A stretch of 64,000 bases of DNA, taken from contig NW_024468254.1 of the NCBI RefSeq assembly GCF_002104995.1, positions 558,001-622,000 on the forward strand, given 5' to 3'. This DNA is from Linderina pennispora. Its lineage: Eukaryota > Kickxellomycota > Kickxellomycetes > Kickxellales > Kickxellaceae. The notes beneath the pieces are model-generated. The model ran no database searches. It was not told the DNA's origin and saw only the letters and a program-made list of their open reading frames with translations. The stretch's first letter is position 1. Each line of letters opens with the position of its first letter. A program made the translations under genes and the position numbers. Below, one piece after another: positions 31,319 to 41,150 of the stretch.

Positions 31319-31410
31319 TGTGTGTATCGTCGGGGTGTGCAAGATGGACTGAGTGCGAGGTTCTACAACGTGGCTATGGGTGTCGGGGAACAGGGCTTCT
31401 TTTAGCTTCG

Positions 31411-31418
31411 TATTTATA
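31411..31418 (-). promoter_or_regulatory. Probable TATA box of the Sec14-like gene
   Basis: TATAAATA on the minus strand lies about 93 bp upstream of the ATG at 31318. Confidence 0.45.
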
Positions 31419-32348
31419 ATCGCGTGTGCGTGAAGGAGTGTGTGGGCTGTCTCGGAAACATGGGCTGTGTGCGGACAGGAAGGCGGACGGACATGGGATG
31501 GTCGATCCGGTTTTGGCATATATCCCGGAAAAAAGCAGAAAAAATTACAGGGGATTGGGGGCAGGGGCGGAAGGGAAAAAGATTTCCGCCCGCACCAGCG
31601 CGTACACTGGCAGGCAGAACAGATGGAACAACAGAAGGGTACGGATGTGACGCGAAGAAGCTCCCTGGTTATCTCGGGCATGGACCAGAGACTACAGGTC
31701 AGGATATTGGGAGGCGGCATCCATGAAGCTTCTGGGTTTCCGGACCGCGCATTCTTCTGCCAAGACACTTTCGGTCGGTTTGCCAAGACCCGCCCCCATT
31801 ACTGGTCTGCGCGCACAGGCCGTGGAGAAGTAGGGCGCCCCTGGCGGTCACAAGTGGTACGAACACCGCTGCCGAACCACAGCCAACTTACATTGACGAT
31901 GCCAGTCACAGAAGCAATGTAGGAAAAGGAAAACAAGAGAACCGCAGGGAAGCAAAGGAGAAAAGAGACCTTGGAACCCAAAGGCACGCACTACATGATG
32001 GGCTTTGCAGACGCCATGGTTGGCTTTTAAGAGGCGGCGGCGGCGGCATTGCTTCGGGAAGCAGGGATTGGGTCCCAAACAGCAGCCATTTTGCCCAAAG
32101 TCCGCGTGCACTACCGTCTGCACAGAAATTCCGCACTGCAAAGTCTGTATGTTTAGTCAGCCGACTCTCTGCCTTGCAAAGGCGATCGAGGCTCAGGATG
32201 CAATCGAGGCCACATATGCAGTTTTTCTTTTTTGCTGGAGCTGCATGAGCAGTGGACTGTCGCCACATGCCCAAGCGCTTTTGTTTGCCAGGCGGCGTCA
32301 TCAGAATTCGGACCCTTTTATTAAGCGCTCTTTCATGTACTGCCTCTC
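31419..32348. other. Intergenic region upstream of the Sec14-like gene
   Basis: About 0.93 kb separate the Sec14-like gene from the end of ZCCHC9 (both minus). Several overlapping frames exist in all phases but are rich in Cys, Trp, Gly and Arg with no family pattern. I see no supportable gene. Confidence 0.45.
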
Positions 32349-33114
32349 TCAAAAGTTGACCACCTTTTTCGCTGCCTTCTTTTGAACAGGCTTGGCTGTG
32401 GCGGTCTTGTCCTGCTGCTGGCGCTTCAATGCTACAAACACATCATCGTCATCGCCGCCTTGCGAGGCATCCACGGTTCCGATAGTCTGGGCCAGCTCCT
32501 TGTTCTGCGTTGGCTTGCAGTCTTTCTTCAGGTGCTCTGTCGATCCGCAGTACGCGCAGCACCCCCCGTCCGGATACAGCCCGCGCTCGTTTTTCGCGCA
32601 CTTGGACGAGAGGTGGCCGGTGTCGCCGCACACAAAGCAGATGGCATAGGGGAAGGTCTTTCCAGGCGTCGGGCAGTTCTTCGTCGTGTGGTCATCGGAT
32701 CCGCAGTGGTAGCAGATGCCGACGGCTGCGTCCTGCGATTTTGGGCAGTTCTTGACGCTGTGGCCCTTTTGCCGACACAGAAAGCACGTGAAGTTCTTCT
32801 CCTTTTGCTGCTTCCGCAGCTCCTTCCGCTTCTCCGACCGCTTTGACTTTGCGTTCTCTATATGAAGTCGATCAGTGATATGCATCAGGGTACGCATTGG
32901 CTACCGTGCCATTGGGATACCTACCGGAACGTTGCCGCTTGGATGTGTCAGTTGTGCTGTCGTCGGGCCCGCGCTGCCGCTTGCCGCGCTGCTCCTGCTG
33001 CTGCTTGCGCTTGATCTGCTCAATCTCAGACTTTTTGAGCATCAGCGGCTTCGGCTTGAACTCTTTGGTGCCCTCGTCGGGTCTCTTGGGCGCAGGCTTG
33101 GCGACGCGTGTCAT
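32349..33114 (-). CDS. ZCCHC9: Zinc-knuckle protein, ZCCHC9-like
   Basis: This 232-residue protein comes from two exons, 32925-33114 and 32349-32857. They join in phase 1 at a GTAGGT donor, and the intron acceptor is TATATAG. A basic N-terminus with a nucleolar-type sequence (KSEIEQIKRKQQQEQRGKRQ) leads into KSKRSEKRKELRKQQKEKNF. Four CCHC zinc knuckles follow: CFLCRQKGHSVKNC, CYHCGSDDHTTKNC, CFVCGDTGHLSSKC and CAYCGSTEHLKKDC. This four-knuckle spacing is that of ZCCHC9, which is linked to RNA binding and exosome/nucleolar work. The C-terminus is Lys/Val-rich (VQKKAAKKVVNF). Fungal Gis2/Byr3 have seven knuckles and no such N-terminus, so they fit less well. Confidence 0.85.
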
Positions 33115-33287
33115 TGCAATAGAATTGTATATAATGTAGGGGCTGAAAGCGGGTGTGGAATGCAGGAGAAAAAGCCATCAAGGTTCTGCTGCTGCTTTTA
33201 GAAGGGTTTTTTTCTGCTGATCACAGATCCAGAGGGATTGATTTCTGATTTTATTCCGGAAACACGACAAGCTGCAGAGAACACGCT

Positions 33288-34589
33288 TCACTGCCAGTCC
33301 TTGTAGCTCCACTTTTCTGTCAGCTTGTACTTGGCCTTCTTCTGGTCGACGCGCTTGCGGGGCTCGGTCATGTTGCGCCGGAGCAGCGAGTTGTAGCTCT
33401 CTGTAAAGGCATTGCTCTCGGGCTTCAGATCTCTCAGCGATCCAGGCAGCTCCTCCACCAGCTTGACAGCCTCGGGCAGATCAGGCACACGATACTTTCC
33501 AATCTTCTTGCGCGGCTTCAGCGCCTTCTCCTGAGCCTTCTTGCGCTTAAGCTCGGCGACCTTTTCCGCCTCCTCGACCTGCTTGTCAGTTCTCTTGTGC
33601 AGCTTCTTGGCGATAGCCAGCTGGCGCGCCTCCTCCTTCAGGCGCTTGGCAACAGCCTGCTCGACGCGCTTCTGCGACTCGCGGCGCTCGCGGTTGCGCG
33701 TGGCACGGGTCTTGCGCTTCGGATCCTTGGACGTAGTCTTGGCATCCTCATCCTCCTCCTCGCTCTCAGACTGCTCGATGAGCTCAGGCGCAGACTCCTC
33801 GTCGCTGTCACTGAGATCGCTACCGCTGTCGTCGGCGGACACACCCTCTGCCTCTGCCTCGGCCTCGGCCTTCCGCTTCTCCTCCTCCTGTGCTTGCAGA
33901 TCCTGGGCAATAATCTCGGCGCGCTCAAGGATACTGTCCATGACGCTGACACTCCGGATGTTCCCTGCCTCCTTGTGCTTCTCGACGACACGGTGCTTGA
34001 GCAGCTCATCGCGCCCAGCCTTGGCCACCAGCTCGCCGTGCGTCTTCTTGTCGGGCCGATATGACGCGCCCGGGTGGGCAACAACCACTGCAGGCAGCTC
34101 ACTCAAGTGCTTCAATCTCTTACGGGACTCAAGGCTCTTCACCTTATTGTCGCCCTTGGGTGCTTCGTCCCAGATGTCGTATTTGCCAGTTTTCTGCAGT
34201 GCGATTTTCTCAGTGCGTGTTTTCCGCCCGTCAACGAACCCAGCGGCCTTCTTTAGTTGTTGCTTGAGATCGCGCATGGCATGGCGCTTCCGCCGCTCCT
34301 CGCTCAGCTTCTTGCCAAGCACGGGGACCGGCACGCTCGACCGGCGGCCCAGGATTTCGTCCATCTTCAGCTTCTTCTCCTGCATCTTGCGCTTTGTCTT
34401 GGCGTCGCCAGCAATGTCCACTACGAACAGGTCCGTGTCCTGCCGGTCCTGGACCGCCGATCCACCCTCGCGCTCCTCCTCCCGCAGCTCCTCCAGCCCC
34501 TGCTCGACATCGCCCAGATCGATATTCTTGCGCCAGGAGCGCTTGCCCTTGCGCCCACCCTGCACTTTCTTTGTAGCCACTGTCGACAT
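33288..34589 (-). CDS. NOP53: Ribosome biogenesis protein Nop53
   Basis: This 433-residue nucleolar protein should recruit the Mtr4-exosome to pre-60S particles for ITS2 processing. The N-terminus has the family's GKRSWRKNIDLGDVEQGLEE block and DLFVVDIAGDAK, close to the arch-interaction region of Mtr4. A central section is Lys/Arg/Glu-rich with an acidic patch (DDSGSDLSDSDEESAPELIE). The C-terminal third carries KPRKKIGKYRVPDLPEAVKL, ELPGSLRDLKPESNAFTESY, LLRRNMTEPRKRV and a final KYKLTEKWSYKDW, all typical of Nop53. No intron. It is followed closely by ZCCHC9 on the same strand, another ribosome-related gene. Confidence 0.92.
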   Translation of the reverse strand: MSTVATKKVQGGRKGKRSWRKNIDLGDVEQGLEELREEEREGGSAVQDRQDTDLFVVDIAGDAKTKRKMQEKKLKMDEILGRRSSVPVPVLGKKLSEERRKRHAMRDLKQQLKKAAGFVDGRKTRTEKIALQKTGKYDIWDEAPKGDNKVKSLESRKRLKHLSELPAVVVAHPGASYRPDKKTHGELVAKAGRDELLKHRVVEKHKEAGNIRSVSVMDSILERAEIIAQDLQAQEEEKRKAEAEAEAEGVSADDSGSDLSDSDEESAPELIEQSESEEEDEDAKTTSKDPKRKTRATRNRERRESQKRVEQAVAKRLKEEARQLAIAKKLHKRTDKQVEEAEKVAELKRKKAQEKALKPRKKIGKYRVPDLPEAVKLVEELPGSLRDLKPESNAFTESYNSLLRRNMTEPRKRVDQKKAKYKLTEKWSYKDWQ

Positions 34590-35158
34590 TGGTTAATGAT
34601 ATAAGCTGGTTGAGGAAAAATAAAGGCGTATGTGTCAATTGGAAGGCAGGCTGCAACAAGGAAGAAAAAATAATTTTTGGTTTTCCAGGTGCAGATCTCG
34701 CCGGGGGAATCAGATCAGGCGCAATCATCCCTGGCCCGGATCGGCAAATTAGCCAGTGGCCGAAGAGCACCGAGAACGGGGCTGGAGCAATTCCCGAGGC
34801 GCCTTGGCAGCAGTCACTGTCCCGCATAGCATGCAAACCCCCGGCATTGTTCTGCTCCAGAGCCACAGACTCCCCTCCACGGCAGCCATGGCCGCGCGAG
34901 GAACCCAGCACCTGCTCCGAGGCGCTGGCTGGGCCTGGCCTTGTAAAATGTATGTCTACATCCCTCATACCATTCATGAGTCACATCGGCGCCCGATTGG
35001 ACGGCACATCTGTTTGCGCTCAAATGTCCTAGCGCGGCAATAAAAGTTTTTTAAGGAACGACGACGACGACGAACTAGGCTGGTTCTAGAGCATCATTTG
35101 CTCCCCCATGCACTCTTTCCTCCTCTTCTTCGTCTTCCACCTACTATTATCTTTCTCA
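34590..35158. promoter_or_regulatory. Divergent intergenic region, NOP53 / ARO7
   Basis: These 569 bp separate the two start codons. A short (CGA)n run occurs near 35060. The last 55 bp before the ARO7 ATG are very pyrimidine-rich. In-frame codons from 35108 would add a hydrophobic leader to chorismate mutase (see findings). Confidence 0.45.
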
Positions 35159-36007
35159 ATGTCTACCAATCTCTTGATTCTTGGCAAGGCGCCGACGCTC
35201 AGCGAGCTGCGCAACACGCTGGTGCGTCTCGAGGACACAATCATTTTCGCTCTGATTGAGCGCTCACAGTTCAAACACAACAACGCTGTGTACAAGGCTG
35301 GCGCCATGCAATTCAAGGACGGATACTCTGGATCCTTCCTGACATGGTTCCTGAAGGAAGTCGAGCAGGTGCACGCAAAGGTACGCCGGTACCAGAGTCC
35401 CGACGAATATCCGTTCACCAGCAACCTGCCGGACCCGATCCTTCCGCCGCTCGACTACCCGCCAGTGCTCGTCGATCCCGAGCATATCAACATTAACGAT
35501 GAGATCTTCGATGTGTATGTGAACACTGTGGTGCCCGGCATTACAGCCGTTGGAGACGACAAGAACTACGGAAGCTCGGCCACCAGAGACATCGAGTGCC
35601 TGCAGGCACTGTCGCGCCGGATTCACTATGGCAAGTTTGTGGCCGAATCCAAGTTCCAGGACCCGAGCACCCATGAGGAGTATGTGAAACACATCAAGGA
35701 GAAGAACCGCGACAAGTTGATGGAGCTGCTGACGAACGAGAAGGTCGAGGAGCAGCTGCTCAAGCGCCTGAAGGTGAAAGCGCTGATATACGGCCAGGAT
35801 CTGTCGTCGGCTATTGACAATTCTACGCCCAATGCCCCGGGCAACAGCTCATGCACGTCGGTGTGCAACATCTGCGACGATCCCGACAGCCCAGATCGCG
35901 CCAAGTCGCGTGTCGACTACGACCTGGTCGTCTCGCTGTACCGCGACTACGTGATCCCGCTGACCAAGGAGGTCGAGGTCGAGTACCTGCTGCACCGGCT
36001 CGACTAG
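35159..36007 (+). CDS. ARO7: Chorismate mutase (AroQ, yeast Aro7 type)
   Basis: This 282-residue enzyme converts chorismate to prephenate, the branch step to phenylalanine and tyrosine, in the cytosol. The catalytic Arg and Glu are in LSELRNTLVRLEDTIIFALI. The active-site Arg and Lys are in LSRRIHYGKFVAESKF, as in yeast Arg157/Lys168. The C-terminal IPLTKEVEVEYLLHRLD carries the Glu matching yeast Glu246. The fold matches the allosteric all-helical yeast form, but an insertion of about 25 residues between the penultimate and last helices contains three Cys (CTSVCNIC). An in-frame upstream ATG at 35108 would add 17 hydrophobic residues; I favour 35159. Confidence 0.92.
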   Translation: MSTNLLILGKAPTLSELRNTLVRLEDTIIFALIERSQFKHNNAVYKAGAMQFKDGYSGSFLTWFLKEVEQVHAKVRRYQSPDEYPFTSNLPDPILPPLDYPPVLVDPEHININDEIFDVYVNTVVPGITAVGDDKNYGSSATRDIECLQALSRRIHYGKFVAESKFQDPSTHEEYVKHIKEKNRDKLMELLTNEKVEEQLLKRLKVKALIYGQDLSSAIDNSTPNAPGNSSCTSVCNICDDPDSPDRAKSRVDYDLVVSLYRDYVIPLTKEVEVEYLLHRLD

Positions 36008-36042
36008 GATACTTTATTTTTCACTGCGAAATAGACAAAACT

Positions 36043-36813
36043 CTACTCCTCATCAACAAACTGCATTGCAATCTGGCCGACATACGGCAGAGCGAATCGC
36101 TCAAAAATGGCACCATCAATATACGCCCGCCGTGCCATGTACCCAAGACATCCGATAGTCGCCAGCAGAGTGACCCAGTACAAGAAACTCGAGACCAGCG
36201 CCAGCACGATCAGTAGCAGAACCGCGCCGACAGAGAACAGCGCCGACTGCCATGCGTGGAACCGCACATAGTCGTTTTTCCGTTCAAAGACCAGCAGGAA
36301 AGCACCTACAATTGTGTCACCCCGGCACAATGGAAGCGAGGGAGAGGGAGAGAGGGTTGGGACCGAAATGGCCCTTTTAGCAGGCATTTGTGTTCTAATA
36401 AGGTTCCCTTCAAGCCACCTTGCAGAAAGAAAAACTGCGAGCCATATAGGCAGCGCAGAACCCTGGAGCTTACCTGAAAACATACCCAGCGCGTATGCCA
36501 GCGCTGCCTCGACGTCGTACCGAAGCGACAGCGACGTCTCGTATCGGCTAACTCGCTGCCCGCCCTCCTGCGAGCTGAACGTCGAGGGCCCTGCCGATGG
36601 CTCGCCGTACCCCGAGTACCCGCCGGCCGCAGGTGGTGAAACTTCGATCACCTGCGATACCGACTGGTTCTGGTATGACGTGTATGAGCTGCCATATCCC
36701 GACGAGTATGGGTGCGACGGGTAGCTCGATGTGCTGTGCTCCTCCTTGCTTTGGTGCGGGTGCTGCTGCGGCGACGAGGGCGCGTGGTCGTCGAGTGGAC
36801 TGTAGTCGGACAT
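36043..36813 (-). CDS. Tic20/DUF4870-like small membrane protein
   Basis: This 200-residue protein comes from exons 36474-36813 and 36043-36305 (phase 1, GTAAGC donor). Residues 1-95 are Ser/Tyr/Pro-rich and cytosolic-looking (HPYSSGYGSSYTSYQNQSVS). The rest is a four-helix membrane domain of the Tic20-like/UPF0132 type. It contains DVEAALAYALGMFSGAFLLV across the splice, FERKNDYVRFHAWQSALF, VGAVLLLIVLALVSSFLYWV and a final LPYVGQIAMQFVDEE. The FHAWQS motif is the family hallmark. No function is established for fungal members. Its stop codon is 35 bp from ARO7 (convergent). Confidence 0.75.
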   Translation of the reverse strand: MSDYSPLDDHAPSSPQQHPHQSKEEHSTSSYPSHPYSSGYGSSYTSYQNQSVSQVIEVSPPAAGGYSGYGEPSAGPSTFSSQEGGQRVSRYETSLSLRYDVEAALAYALGMFSGKLQGSALPIWLAVFLSARWLEGNLIRTQMPAKRAISVPTLSPSPSLPLCRGDTIVGAFLLVFERKNDYVRFHAWQSALFSVGAVLLLIVLALVSSFLYWVTLLATIGCLGYMARRAYIDGAIFERFALPYVGQIAMQFVDEE

Positions 36814-37053
36814 TTTTCGTGAATTAGAGAAGTAGGTGCGTTAGAAGAATGGGATGTAAATGTCGTAAGAGGCAATTCGGTAGTAGAGGACAAGGCAAGG
36901 GAGAGCTGAGGGATGTGGTTCAAAACACCGCCAAGAGCATTGCCCTCGCTTGTGACATGTCCACCAGCAGAGTATCACGTGTGGTCTATCTGGTTGGATG
37001 GGATACTGATTGAGGGAAATACGTCAAAAATGCGTGCTTTTATTTAAATTGAC

Positions 37054-38331
37054 CTAGTCGATCTGGGCCAGCGACGGCGGAATGGCATAGATACCAGTGC
37101 CATTCGGTAGCCACCCCATGCTGACATACCACTCGTATATTTTGCTCGTCTTGTTGACATCGATTCGGCACAGCTTCTGCGCATCCCGCTTCTTGAATGA
37201 GCCAGGATTGCGGTTCTTGCCCTCGCGCAGCAGCGTGTGCTTGATAGTCAGGTACTGCTCTGGCAGAATGCGCAGGACTGAGCAGCAATGCCGCTCGGCA
37301 GCAGCAAGGCTGCCAACCATAGGCTTGTCGGTGACGTCGATTGGGTCGGCCTTTGTCCACTTTACGGTGGACTTTTCGGCGAGCGGCGTGATCACTGACA
37401 TGTCGCCATCGACAAACATCTGCCCGGCCCGCACATATGATGGCATGTTGTCAGAGCTGGGTAGCTCAGCCAGCACCGGCGACTCTGAGGCCGAAACCGC
37501 AGGAGAGTCGCTGGGCGATCCCTGTGGCAGATCAACAATGGCGCTGTCAGGCACTGTCGGCGACAACTGCTTGCTGCGGCTGGCTGGATGGCTTGTGACC
37601 GACTCGTGATCCGACTCGTTCAGGGGTGTCCCGGCAGCGCCGATCCCCGGCGACTTGCTTTGCCGTGTGGCCACGCTGAGGTGGCTGGTGCACCCGCGCG
37701 TGTGCATTTCCGAGTCAGTCAGATCATTGACGTCGCTAGCAGACACCATGGAATTCGAGTCGTCGTTTTCAGAGTGTGCGCCCGAAATGGTCTGCTCCAG
37801 CTGCAGGTTGTGGAACCGTGTGCGGCTGCGTCGATTTGGCACCCGGTACTTTTCAGTGTGTCGCGTACGCGACGAGTTATTCCGGCGATTCCGCGCCCCA
37901 TGCGGCTTGGCGCCTGGCTGTGCGCTATTTTGCTCAATATCCAGGAGGGCCTGCACGTACGCATGCGGGTTGCGCGAGTACTCGTCAGAGAATGTCAGCC
38001 GGAATGCCCGGCTCTGCGGCTCAGTGTATAGCGGATGGGGCTTAATGCCGAGGATGTGCTTGGCCGTCACGGATGCCGACACTTGGTCGAGCGAGAGTCG
38101 CCGCGATTTGCCAAGCTGCATGCCGTGCGCAGGCAGCGAATCAGTCGGCGTCGATTCGAGCGCAATGGCATGCGGCGACCGCTGTGGCCGCGACTGCTTG
38201 CGCTTGCTGATGCGTGTCGGGAACTCTGGAACCACCGCCTCCTTGTGCATGGCCTGGGCGCCAAATGCATGTTTGCTGGAGGCGTTCGGGATCCGGTCCC
38301 AGAGAGTTTGCAAAAAGCCGGTAGTAGACAT
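37054..38331 (-). CDS. SWIRM-domain protein (Fun19/Laf-like)
   Basis: This 425-residue nuclear protein ends in a SWIRM domain (about 345-425) that should bind DNA or nucleosomes. It contains AAERHCCSVLRILPEQYLTI, KHTLLREGKNRNPGSFKKRD, AQKLCRIDVNKTSKIYEWYV and SMGWLPNGTGIYA. The N-terminus is basic and disordered. A central block has NPHAYVQALLDIEQNS. Ser-rich regions (180-330) carry SP/TP motifs likely to be phosphorylated. Small fungal SWIRM proteins such as Fun19 and Laf1/Laf2 belong to Rpd3-type deacetylase complexes or to stress-related regulators. No amine-oxidase domain is present, so it is not LSD1. No intron. Confidence 0.75.
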   Translation of the reverse strand: MSTTGFLQTLWDRIPNASSKHAFGAQAMHKEAVVPEFPTRISKRKQSRPQRSPHAIALESTPTDSLPAHGMQLGKSRRLSLDQVSASVTAKHILGIKPHPLYTEPQSRAFRLTFSDEYSRNPHAYVQALLDIEQNSAQPGAKPHGARNRRNNSSRTRHTEKYRVPNRRSRTRFHNLQLEQTISGAHSENDDSNSMVSASDVNDLTDSEMHTRGCTSHLSVATRQSKSPGIGAAGTPLNESDHESVTSHPASRSKQLSPTVPDSAIVDLPQGSPSDSPAVSASESPVLAELPSSDNMPSYVRAGQMFVDGDMSVITPLAEKSTVKWTKADPIDVTDKPMVGSLAAAERHCCSVLRILPEQYLTIKHTLLREGKNRNPGSFKKRDAQKLCRIDVNKTSKIYEWYVSMGWLPNGTGIYAIPPSLAQID

Positions 38332-40007
38332 GGTTTAAAAATGAAAGTGTATAAAAGGATGGGGAAGGGAAGGGAAAAGAGAGGGGAAAAATGCACGGTA
38401 TGCCCCTTTGGCGTCAATAAATAGACCGATCGAGAATAAATTGGGGAGCTAGAGGAAGTGACTGGAGGTTTTTGCGGTCGTCTCGAAAGAGATAGGACTG
38501 CAATCACCATGCCGCAAATTGTCGGGCACGACGACCAGGCGAGGAAAGATGCATGCGCAGGAGAGGAGGGGCACACTGACATGGGTACACAAGCTGAAAG
38601 CACTGCTTTCATTCGCCTCAGCCCGTCGTCCCCCCACTGAGCAGAGACCTTGGTCTTTTTTAGGGCCAGCAGCACAGAATCGCCAAAGACGTGGACAATG
38701 GGCATTCTTTTCCCGGCTCTCCAAACGGCACAAGCCCGGTCCAGAGTGCACAATACCTGTTGTGGTAGCAGATGGTCCGGCCGGACGTGCAGCCCAGCAG
38801 CTCCTGCTGTCCACCGGTGTGCTATTTTTGCTCTCTTTTTTCCAGCGCGTGTCTGATCAGCGATGCATCCTGTTTCTGGGTGCCAATGTTTGAGTTTCAG
38901 CAGGGATTGTTGTTGCATTTGTTTTCCCTGCGAGGGGGGACCATGTTTGCTAACATAGGGATTGTGTCGACGATCTGGGGAGGGTGGTGCAAAGACCATT
39001 CCCTAGCTTGAGTGCGCAATGGCTCGGAGAGAATGTGGGGCATAGAATTTGGTAAACACCGTATTACTGCCACGTATTCTCTGCCTGCTGGTTTTTTTTA
39101 TACAGCCCTAGCCCACTCCCCTCTTGGCGCAGGCAATCCTCTCAGCGAGCCCGATAAACCTGCTGATGCAGCTAGGCGCTTTGCTATGTACCAAGTTCTC
39201 TTGCGCAGGCAAAGGCCATCCGCCACATCAGCCCATGCAGCAAAATGCACGACGTACAATGTGCTCTCTGACTGCACAGCTGCAATTGGCCCAATCTCTG
39301 GGGCTTGTCGGGCTGTGCGCGCCACTGCAGCGCTTCTCAAGCATAAAGCACTTTCGCCACACCAATGTATGCTGTTGCTGTGCATACTTTGCCTTTGAAA
39401 TGAGGGGCATTGACTAGTGCGATTCAGCGGCCGAGGCCATGGCTACTATTATTAGCTCGGCAGAGATGTTGCCTTCCCCTCAATCGCTAGTGCGCGCAGG
39501 GATCATCCACGCGATGCTGTTCAAAATCTGGCCTGGCGCGGGATGCGGAGAAATCGGCCATTTATATACACATTTGCTAAGGCACCATGTGCGCCTGCTC
39601 GGCGCTTCATCAAGTGCGGTCGTATGTGGTGGGCTTCCCGCTATGCTCCCCCACAAAGCAGTAGGCAATGCCGTCTGTTTTCCAGCATCAGCGCCAAGGC
39701 AGATCGCCTTCGGTAACATGGTCCGGGAAGCGGTCCAGGAAAGATAATTATACAAACCAGTGCTATTTTTAGCTCTGTCCAAAACTCCTGTGCATGGGAT
39801 TGGCGCCTGCGGCTGGACCTGCGTGATCACACATTTGATCCATCAACGGGTCCGGCCTACATCCCAGATGACACACACCTTGGCGTTCGAAATGGCAGTC
39901 ATAGATGCCTCATGATAGTGAAAGTGCGAATAAAATTGCTTTGTACAGAAACTAAAAAAGTTTGCTCCTGTCACAAGAAAGACCCACCCTCGGGCAAAGC
40001 CAGAGCC
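38332..40007. other. Gene-poor region
   Basis: About 1.7 kb separate SWIRM (start at 38331, minus) from the end of HPPD. Overlapping frames occur on both strands, none with a recognisable domain or consistent codon pattern. The part next to 38332 should hold the SWIRM promoter. Confidence 0.45.
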
Positions 40008-41150
40008 TTACAGGTTGCCGCGCAGCTCCTGCTCGCGCTCAATGGCCTTGAACAGCTGGCCAAAGTTGCCAGCACCGAAGCCCTGGTGGTTGTGGCGCTG
40101 GATGAACTCCAAAAACACAGTGGGTCTGTCCTCGACAGGCTTGGTGAAGATCTGCAGCAGATAGCCCTGGTCGTCAAAGTCGACAAGGATGTGAAGCTTC
40201 TCGAGCATATCAATATCCTCGGTGATCGTGACCTTGCTCTTCTTCAGGCGCTCGCGCAGGTCGTCGTAGTAGGTCTTGGGCGTGTACAGGAACTCAGCAC
40301 CGCGCTTCTTCATGTTGGACACGGCGGTGATGATGTCGTCGGTGCGCACGGCAATGTGCTGGATGCCAGGGCCGCCGTAGAACTCAATGTACTCGTCGAT
40401 CTGGCTCTTGCGAAGACCCTTGGCAGGCTCGTTGATGGGCATCTTGACCTTCTCGTTCCACTCGGCCATGACAATCGAGCGCAGCGAGCTGTACTCGGTG
40501 TGGATGTCCTTGTCGTCGACCGACCAGAAGCGGTGGAACCCGAGCATCTTCTCGTAGCGCTCGGTGATCTCAACCATCATGTTATCGGGCTGGTTCGAGA
40601 CGCAGTGGTCGATGAAGGCCACAGGCACAGGCGGCAGCACGTCGTTGAGCGCCTGGAAGCTGGTGGTGGCGCGGAAGCCCGGCAGGAACGCGCCCTTGTA
40701 GTTGGCGGCCTGCACGAACGTGTGGTCCGTGTCGCCGTACACGCGGATGGTCGCCATGACAACCTCGCCGTCCTCGTCAGACTCGACCCACGGCTCGCGG
40801 ATCGACTCGGCACCCTTGGACACGGCCAGACGGTAGCACTCGCGCGCATCATCGACCGAGAATGCGACGTTCTTGACGCCGTCGCCGTGCAGACCGAGGA
40901 AGTCGGCCATCTCCTGGTTGCCCGGGCGCAGGGCAGACTGGAACATGAAGCGGAGATCACCGTTGCCGACGACGTGCGAGGCAACTTCGCGGTGACCGGT
41001 CTCGAGTCCCTGGTATCCAATGTAGTGGAACCCAAAGTGGGTGATGTAGTAGGCAGCTGCTTGCTTGGCGTTCCCGACCCAGAAGGCCATGTGGTGGAAC
41101 GCTTCATAGTTCACGACGGGCTTGATTCCTTTGTCGACATAGGAGGTCAT
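40008..41150 (-). CDS. HPD: 4-hydroxyphenylpyruvate dioxygenase (HPPD)
   Basis: This 380-residue Fe(II) dioxygenase converts 4-hydroxyphenylpyruvate to homogentisate in tyrosine breakdown. The N-terminal half shows FHHMAFWVGNAKQAAAYYIT and GHREVASHVVGNGDLRF. The C-terminal barrel holds the three iron ligands: His about 180 (FIDHCVSNQPDN), His about 264 (GIQHIAVRTDD) and Glu about 346 (VFLEFIQRHNHQGFGAGNF). The end QLFKAIEREQELRGNL is typical. The start is the ATG at 41150. No intron. No other homogentisate-pathway gene is adjacent. ARO7, acting in tyrosine synthesis, lies about 4 kb away, which may be coincidence. Confidence 0.95.
   Translation of the reverse strand: MTSYVDKGIKPVVNYEAFHHMAFWVGNAKQAAAYYITHFGFHYIGYQGLETGHREVASHVVGNGDLRFMFQSALRPGNQEMADFLGLHGDGVKNVAFSVDDARECYRLAVSKGAESIREPWVESDEDGEVVMATIRVYGDTDHTFVQAANYKGAFLPGFRATTSFQALNDVLPPVPVAFIDHCVSNQPDNMMVEITERYEKMLGFHRFWSVDDKDIHTEYSSLRSIVMAEWNEKVKMPINEPAKGLRKSQIDEYIEFYGGPGIQHIAVRTDDIITAVSNMKKRGAEFLYTPKTYYDDLRERLKKSKVTITEDIDMLEKLHILVDFDDQGYLLQIFTKPVEDRPTVFLEFIQRHNHQGFGAGNFGQLFKAIEREQELRGNL

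Noticed and set aside
31319-31786. N-terminal extension of the Sec14-like frame
   Set aside because: The frame stays open upstream to 31786, but the extra residues have no family resemblance and lie upstream of a TATA box. The ATG at 31318 is preferred.
33541-34596. 351-residue plus-strand open frame
   Set aside because: It is antisense to NOP53 and consists of Ser/Arg/Leu runs mirrored from Glu/Lys-rich coding sequence.
34231-34977. 248-residue minus-strand open frame overlapping the NOP53 5' region
   Set aside because: It runs in another frame through NOP53 coding sequence and its promoter and is Gly/Arg/Ala-rich. It is a shadow frame.
37054-38331. Lysine-specific demethylase (LSD1) suggested by SWIRM
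   Set aside because: No FAD-binding amine-oxidase domain is present; only the SWIRM domain is seen.
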